From: Chloroflexota bacterium | Lineage (GTDB): Bacteria; Chloroflexota; Anaerolineae; Aggregatilineales; J027 | Assembly: GCA_013112715.1 (NCBI GenBank) | Contig: JABFGB010000001.1 | Location: 62,001-126,000, forward strand | Length of the DNA: 64,000 bases | Direction: 5' to 3' | In this document: positions 59,817 to 64,000 of the stretch, piece by piece | Layout: each line of letters starts with the position of its first letter | Numbering within the stretch: position 1 is the first letter of the stretch | Notes under the pieces: model-generated | Told to the model about the DNA's origin: nothing | The model's input: the letters and a program-made list of their open reading frames with translations, nothing else | Database searches by the model: none | Position numbers and translations under genes: made by a program

Positions 59817-61841
59817 ATGAAACTCTTTGAAAAATTGTGGCACGGGGCGGATTATAACTATGAGCAGTGGCTCGATAGCCCGGATATTCTGGCGGAAGAT
59901 TTCCGGCTGATGCGCTTGACCCACTGCAATGTCATGAGCATCGGCATTTTTGCATGGTCAATGCTTGAACCCACCGAAGGCCACTATACCTTTGATTGGC
60001 TCGATCAATTGATGGACAGCCTTGCCGAAAACGGCCTCAGCGCGATTTTAGCCACCCCCAGCGCCGCCCCACCCGCGTGGTTATCGCAAAAATATCCCGA
60101 AACCCGCCGCGTCAATGAGCATGGCATTCGTCAGCCGCACCGCCGCCGCCAAAATTTCTGTTATTCCTCACCTATCTATCGAGAAAAAATCGTCGCACTC
60201 AATACCCGCCTTGCCGAACGCTATCAACATCATCCAGCCCTTGTATTGTGGCATGTTTCCAATGAATACGTAGCGACCCAGTGCCATTGCGATTTGTGTT
60301 ATCAGGGTTTTAGAGCATGGCTGCAACGGCGATATGGCGACCTTGATACGCTGAATCGGGCATGGTGGTCAACCTTTTGGAGCCATCGTTATACCGATTG
60401 GTCGCAAATCGAACCTGTTGATCCTTCTATGCACAGCTTGATGTTGGATTGGCAGCGCTTTACCAGCGACCAAGCCCTAGACTTTTTCCTTGCCGAATCC
60501 GCCCCACTCCGCCAGATTGCCCCCGACATTCCCATCACAACCAATTTTATGCAGCCGGACGTCGGCCTCAATTATTGGAATTTTGCCCTGCATGTAGATG
60601 TGGCGTGTTGGGACAGCTATCCGCGCTGGCATCAAACCGATGACCTGCAAACCGCGATGCAAACGGCCTTTTATCATGACCTGCACCGTTCCTATAAACA
60701 GGGTCAGCCCTTTTTGTTGATGGAATCCACGCCGAGTGTCACCAATTGGCAGGGCATCAGTCGGCTGAAGAAACCGGGAATGCACAAACTCTCCTCTTTG
60801 CAGGCCGTCGCACATGGGGCCAACAGCGTCCAATATTTTCAGTGGCGCCAAAGTCGAGGCGGGGAGGAGAAATTTCATGGGGCGGTGGTCAGTCATCTAG
60901 CTTCAACCGACACCCGTGTTTTTCAGGACGTGCAGGCCCTCGGCAGTACATTGGAAAAACTCGCCCCTGTCACCGAAACAACCATCCAAGCGCCTGTCGC
61001 CCTGATCTATGATTTTGAAAATGAATGGGCTTTAAATCACGCCCAACTCCCGCGCAGCATCGGCAAGAACTATCAAGAGACCTGCCGACAGCACTATCGT
61101 CCATTTTGGCAGCAGGGCATCGCGGTGGACATTATCAACGCTGAGGCCGATTTCAGTGGTTATCGGCTGGTTATTGCCCCGATGTTATATATGCTCACCC
61201 CCGGTTTAGCCGAACGTATCGAAGCCTACGTCAAGACCGGGGGAACATTCGTGACGACCTATTTATCGGGTTTGGTCAATCAATCTGACCTAGTTTTTTT
61301 GAATGGCTATCCGCCTGCCCTACGTCGCGCATTAGGGCTGTATGCCGAAGAAATGGATACTCTAACCGACCACCAATTGGGACAACTGCGGGCCTGCCCT
61401 GAAAACCCCCTCAATCTGAATGGGGATTATGAATTCCATCATTACGCCGAACTCGTTCACCCTGAGGCGGCCCAAGTCTTGGCAACCTATCACTCGGAAT
61501 TTTATGCGGGCTATCCTGTATTAACCGCCAATTCCTATGGCAGCGGCCAAGCCTATTTCATTGCGGCGCGTACTGAAAATCGTTTCTTGACCGATTTTTA
61601 CACCCGCCTTGCCAAATGTGTGGGTATAGAAAATCCACTGCGCCAGTCGCTACCCGCTGGACTCTCCATGCAGGTACGCTCTAATGAAACCCAGCGATTC
61701 GCGTTTATCATGAATTTCACCGACCATGCCATTTCAATGGAAATCGGCGAGGGATGGCACGACACTCTAACGAAATTACCGTCAGCAGCTTCGATTACTG
61801 TACCCCCATATGATGTAGTGATCGTGAGACAAACCCTATGA
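59817..61841 (+). CDS. GH42 beta-galactosidase
   Basis: The 674-residue enzyme of family GH42 removes terminal galactose from beta-galacto-oligosaccharides. The N-terminal WHGADYNYEQW and MRLTHCNVMSIGIFAWSMLEP are typical. The acid/base Glu150 is in WHVSNEYVA and the nucleophile Glu303 in LLMESTPSVTNW. A zinc-site cysteine cluster QCHCDLC follows the first glutamate, as in many GH42 enzymes. Trimerisation (about 400-600) and C-terminal beta domains complete the usual length. No signal peptide is seen, so it is cytoplasmic. It follows malG after a 66-base gap and overlaps the secreted GH53 gene by four bases. With GH53 it completes beta-1,4-galactan degradation. Confidence 0.94.
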   Translation: MKLFEKLWHGADYNYEQWLDSPDILAEDFRLMRLTHCNVMSIGIFAWSMLEPTEGHYTFDWLDQLMDSLAENGLSAILATPSAAPPAWLSQKYPETRRVNEHGIRQPHRRRQNFCYSSPIYREKIVALNTRLAERYQHHPALVLWHVSNEYVATQCHCDLCYQGFRAWLQRRYGDLDTLNRAWWSTFWSHRYTDWSQIEPVDPSMHSLMLDWQRFTSDQALDFFLAESAPLRQIAPDIPITTNFMQPDVGLNYWNFALHVDVACWDSYPRWHQTDDLQTAMQTAFYHDLHRSYKQGQPFLLMESTPSVTNWQGISRLKKPGMHKLSSLQAVAHGANSVQYFQWRQSRGGEEKFHGAVVSHLASTDTRVFQDVQALGSTLEKLAPVTETTIQAPVALIYDFENEWALNHAQLPRSIGKNYQETCRQHYRPFWQQGIAVDIINAEADFSGYRLVIAPMLYMLTPGLAERIEAYVKTGGTFVTTYLSGLVNQSDLVFLNGYPPALRRALGLYAEEMDTLTDHQLGQLRACPENPLNLNGDYEFHHYAELVHPEAAQVLATYHSEFYAGYPVLTANSYGSGQAYFIAARTENRFLTDFYTRLAKCVGIENPLRQSLPAGLSMQVRSNETQRFAFIMNFTDHAISMEIGEGWHDTLTKLPSAASITVPPYDVVIVRQTL

Positions 61842-63277
61842 AAACAACACGTGTCATTCTGCTCATCGGCTTTGTCCTGTTGGCTGTTTGGACGCCCCGG
61901 CGCGGCTTGGCAGGCACAAATCCACCCCAATACTATCTGGGGGTTGATCTATCCTATGTTAACGAGATGGAAGACTGCGGCGCGGTGTATCAAGTGGATG
62001 GCGAGCCACGTGACCCCTATCAGATTTTTTATGACTATGGTGCAAATCTAGTGCGGATTCGCTTGTGGCATACCCCCACTTGGACGGATTACAACACCTT
62101 CGACGATGTGGTGCGTTCGCTGCAACGGGCCAATGCGCTTGGTATGAATGTCCTGTTAGATTTCCATTACTCTGACACATGGGCCGACCCCGGTCATCAA
62201 ACCATTCCGGCGGCGTGGGCCACTATCACGGATGTAAATGAATTGGGACAGGCACTCTATCAATATACCTACGACACTTTGATGCAGTTGGATGCTCTTG
62301 GTCTCATGCCAGAAATGGTGCAGGTCGGCAATGAAATCAACACCGAAATTTTACGGGCCGAAGATGCCGCTGGTTATCCGATTGATTGGGATCGTAATGC
62401 CATGCTGTTGAACCGCGCCATTCAAGCGGTGCGTGATGCCGATACCCAATCCGCCGAAACCCCGCGTGTCCTGCTGCACATCGCCAAGCCCGAATCGGTG
62501 GAAGGCTGGTTATTGGCCGCGACCAATGCAGGGGTAACGGATTATGACATCATCGGGATTTCCTACTACCCCGGTTGGTCAACCCATACTGTTACCACTG
62601 TCGGGAATGTGATTAGCCAACTGCGCTATAAATTTGGCAAAGAGGTCATGATCGTCGAGACGGCCTATCCTTGGACATTGGACGCTGCCCCTGATGCTTC
62701 CAATATTCTCGGCAGAGATTTCCTCGCCCCTGATTACCCCGCCACCCCAGAGGGCCAAAAACAGTTCTTGACCGATCTAGCCCAAGCTGTTTTTGCTAAT
62801 GGTGGGCTTGGCATCGTCTATTGGGAGCCAGCGTGGGTCTCAACCTCCTGCCGGACGCTGTGGGGACAGGGGTCACATTGGGAAAACGCCACCTTCTTCG
62901 ATTTTCAAAACGGTAACGAGATTTTGGAAGGCATTGAATTCCTTCAACACTCCTATCAATATCCGGTCAATGTGACTCTGCAATTCAAGTTCGCGGATGA
63001 ATCTATACCTGATAAGATATTCTTTTGGGGGGATTTCACGGGGCTTGGCAAACGTCCAATGATGTTACCACTGGTAGATGGTGTATACAGTCTGGAAGCG
63101 CGTCTGATGCCGGGGACAGAAATTCATTATCAATTTTATGGCGTGACCCCAGCCTCATCGGAAAATGCCCTGCTGTCGCCAGACTGCATGGATGAAGAAG
63201 GCCATGCCACCCTCATTATCCCTAATGAGGACGCCCTGATCGAGCATACAACAGGGGCGTGCCCTATCCTTCCCTAG
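61838..63277 (+). CDS. Secreted GH53 endo-beta-1,4-galactanase with C-terminal beta domain
   Basis: The 479-residue enzyme has a signal peptide (TTRVILLIGFVLLAVWTPRRGLAG, cleavage near 26). The GH53 barrel spans about 30-375: YYLGVDLSYVNEMEDCGAVY, ANLVRIRLWHTP, acid/base Glu166 in VGNEINTE and nucleophile Glu274 in IVETAYPW. The C-terminal 100 residues (from VTLQFKFADESIPDKIFFW) form a beta-sandwich that resembles starch-binding or E-set modules and may bind polysaccharide. It is the outside enzyme that starts galactan breakdown, while the GH53 at 54927 stays inside. The genes overlap by four bases with GH42, so translation is coupled. It is the last gene of the operon. Confidence 0.94.
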   Translation: MKTTRVILLIGFVLLAVWTPRRGLAGTNPPQYYLGVDLSYVNEMEDCGAVYQVDGEPRDPYQIFYDYGANLVRIRLWHTPTWTDYNTFDDVVRSLQRANALGMNVLLDFHYSDTWADPGHQTIPAAWATITDVNELGQALYQYTYDTLMQLDALGLMPEMVQVGNEINTEILRAEDAAGYPIDWDRNAMLLNRAIQAVRDADTQSAETPRVLLHIAKPESVEGWLLAATNAGVTDYDIIGISYYPGWSTHTVTTVGNVISQLRYKFGKEVMIVETAYPWTLDAAPDASNILGRDFLAPDYPATPEGQKQFLTDLAQAVFANGGLGIVYWEPAWVSTSCRTLWGQGSHWENATFFDFQNGNEILEGIEFLQHSYQYPVNVTLQFKFADESIPDKIFFWGDFTGLGKRPMMLPLVDGVYSLEARLMPGTEIHYQFYGVTPASSENALLSPDCMDEEGHATLIIPNEDALIEHTTGACPILP

Positions 63278-63353
63278 AATTCAAACCGCCCATAACAACT
63301 TCATGCTCCGTTCACCCCATGTAGCGTTTTTCTGCTCAAGGTGGTGGACGTTT

Positions 63354-64000
63354 TTATTGCTTTAGGCTGGCGAAATAGTCAAGCAGCATCCGGTGGACAA
63401 AAATGTAACCCCCACCCACCTTACGTAGAAGAAATAGTTCTCTGGCCGCATAATCCAGAAAATGTGCATAATTACGAGGAATTGCGCCGTCCCGATGAAG
63501 GACATAGCGCAATACAGCATGGCGAATGATTGACCTAATCCCATAAGAAAGGGCTAGAAAAATCCCAAATCCTAAGCCAGAGATAATACCAACCGCAATT
63601 CCCGACCCAAGATTTAGAACGACGCCAATCACCACTAGGCTGATGAGGCCAATCGAGAGCGCAACCATAACACCTGCCCGTAGTGCATTCCAAAAACTGA
63701 TTCTTAGACCTTGATTCGGGTGACTCCGCATTTCGAGGCGTTCGGCGGATTTTAGGCCTGCCTCCATAAACCCGACTGTGCCAGCAGCGACGGCTACCAT
63801 ACCTCCCATCGTCAGCATTTCCATAAACCAAGCCACTACTGCAATTACCGCGCCAATTATGAGAGCATTGATGATTCCCCAGACAATATCGCCTTTTGAC
63901 CAGCGGAAATTGATGGTGTCACCGACTTCGATTTCGGTCATTTTGACTGGCAATCCAGCGGCGATCCCTAGAACAATGAGAATAATCAGTGTCACGACCA
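63354..64000 (-). CDS. Membrane protein, C-terminal part (NACHT-like tail, cut by window edge)
   Basis: The frame is open to the right edge (the first codons seen read VVTLIILIVLG), so only the last 215 or so residues are visible. At least four hydrophobic stretches are seen (LIILIVLGIAAGL, IVWGIINALIIGAVIAVVAWF, MGGMVAVAAGTVGF and ALSIGLISLVVIGVVLNLG), then a cytoplasmic-like tail, YAHFLDYAARELFLLRKVGGGYIFVHRMLLDYFASLKQ in shorter form: LLRKVGGGYIFVHRMLLDYF. That tail is typical of NACHT-domain NTPases in Chloroflexota and cyanobacteria, where TM segments often follow the ATPase. The ATPase part lies outside the window, so the call is tentative. The gene is transcribed toward the galactan operon. 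Confidence 0.6.
   Translation of the reverse strand, partial: VVTLIILIVLGIAAGLPVKMTEIEVGDTINFRWSKGDIVWGIINALIIGAVIAVVAWFMEMLTMGGMVAVAAGTVGFMEAGLKSAERLEMRSHPNQGLRISFWNALRAGVMVALSIGLISLVVIGVVLNLGSGIAVGIISGLGFGIFLALSYGIRSIIRHAVLRYVLHRDGAIPRNYAHFLDYAARELFLLRKVGGGYIFVHRMLLDYFASLKQ

Overview
The window reads as a chromosomal segment of a Gram-positive-like, non-proteobacterial bacterium, most probably a member of the Chloroflexota (Anaerolineae-like). This placement is an inference from gene style: SH3b-rich secreted proteins, a ferredoxin-adenylate cyclase fusion, a NACHT-type membrane tail, hybrid kinases in tandem, several MalEFG sugar ABC systems without their own ATPase, and an XPB-Bax1 pair. 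No rRNA, tRNA, CRISPR array, insertion sequence or phage gene was seen, and no stretch longer than about 300 bases lacks a gene.

Left part (1-22.4 kb): mixed housekeeping and stress genes. A secreted SH3b protein and a two-domain thioredoxin are followed by two paralogous FtsX/MacB-type permeases that flank an AT-richer WD40 protein. Next come a clan GH-A-like lipidated or anchored glycosidase, a GNAT acetyltransferase, an AlkB-type dioxygenase, an MntA-HepT toxin-antitoxin pair, a ClpB-like ATPase whose first ATPase domain looks dead, a ferredoxin-adenylate cyclase, an MBL hydrolase, two exported proteins, a sugar-nucleotide epimerase, TrmI tRNA methyltransferase and a MurE-type ligase.

Middle part (22.6-29.0 kb): a five-gene signalling run on the plus strand: two membrane hybrid histidine kinases, a lone receiver, a receiver-cyclase and a degenerate receiver-kinase.

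Right part (29.1-63.3 kb): a carbohydrate island with three MalEFG-type importers. (a) A GH13 alpha-glucosidase converges on a MalE-MalF-MalG operon whose MalF carries about 550 extra residues made of eight SH3b-like repeats. (b) After an XPB helicase and Bax1-like nuclease, a LacI-controlled beta-glucan block follows: MalE-MalF-MalG-TPR protein-GH94 phosphorylase on the minus strand, and a secreted four-repeat GH144-like glucanase, a GH1 beta-glucosidase and a second, signal-less GH144-like enzyme on the plus strand. Matching near-palindromic operators sit in front of both arms. (c) A second LacI gene with its own palindrome precedes a beta-1,4-galactan operon: cytoplasmic GH53, MalE, MalF, MalG, GH42 beta-galactosidase and secreted GH53. 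The logic in (b) and (c) is outside endo-cleavage, import of oligosaccharides, and inside phosphorolysis or hydrolysis. The ABC ATPases are not in the window, so a shared MsmK/MalK-type ATPase is expected elsewhere.

The right edge cuts a membrane protein that resembles the tail of a NACHT NTPase. The most unusual items are the SH3b-loaded MalF, the two paired LacI regulons, the dead-NBD1 Clp ATPase, the malG tail remnant at 59.77 kb, and stem-loops at all three malE-malF junctions.
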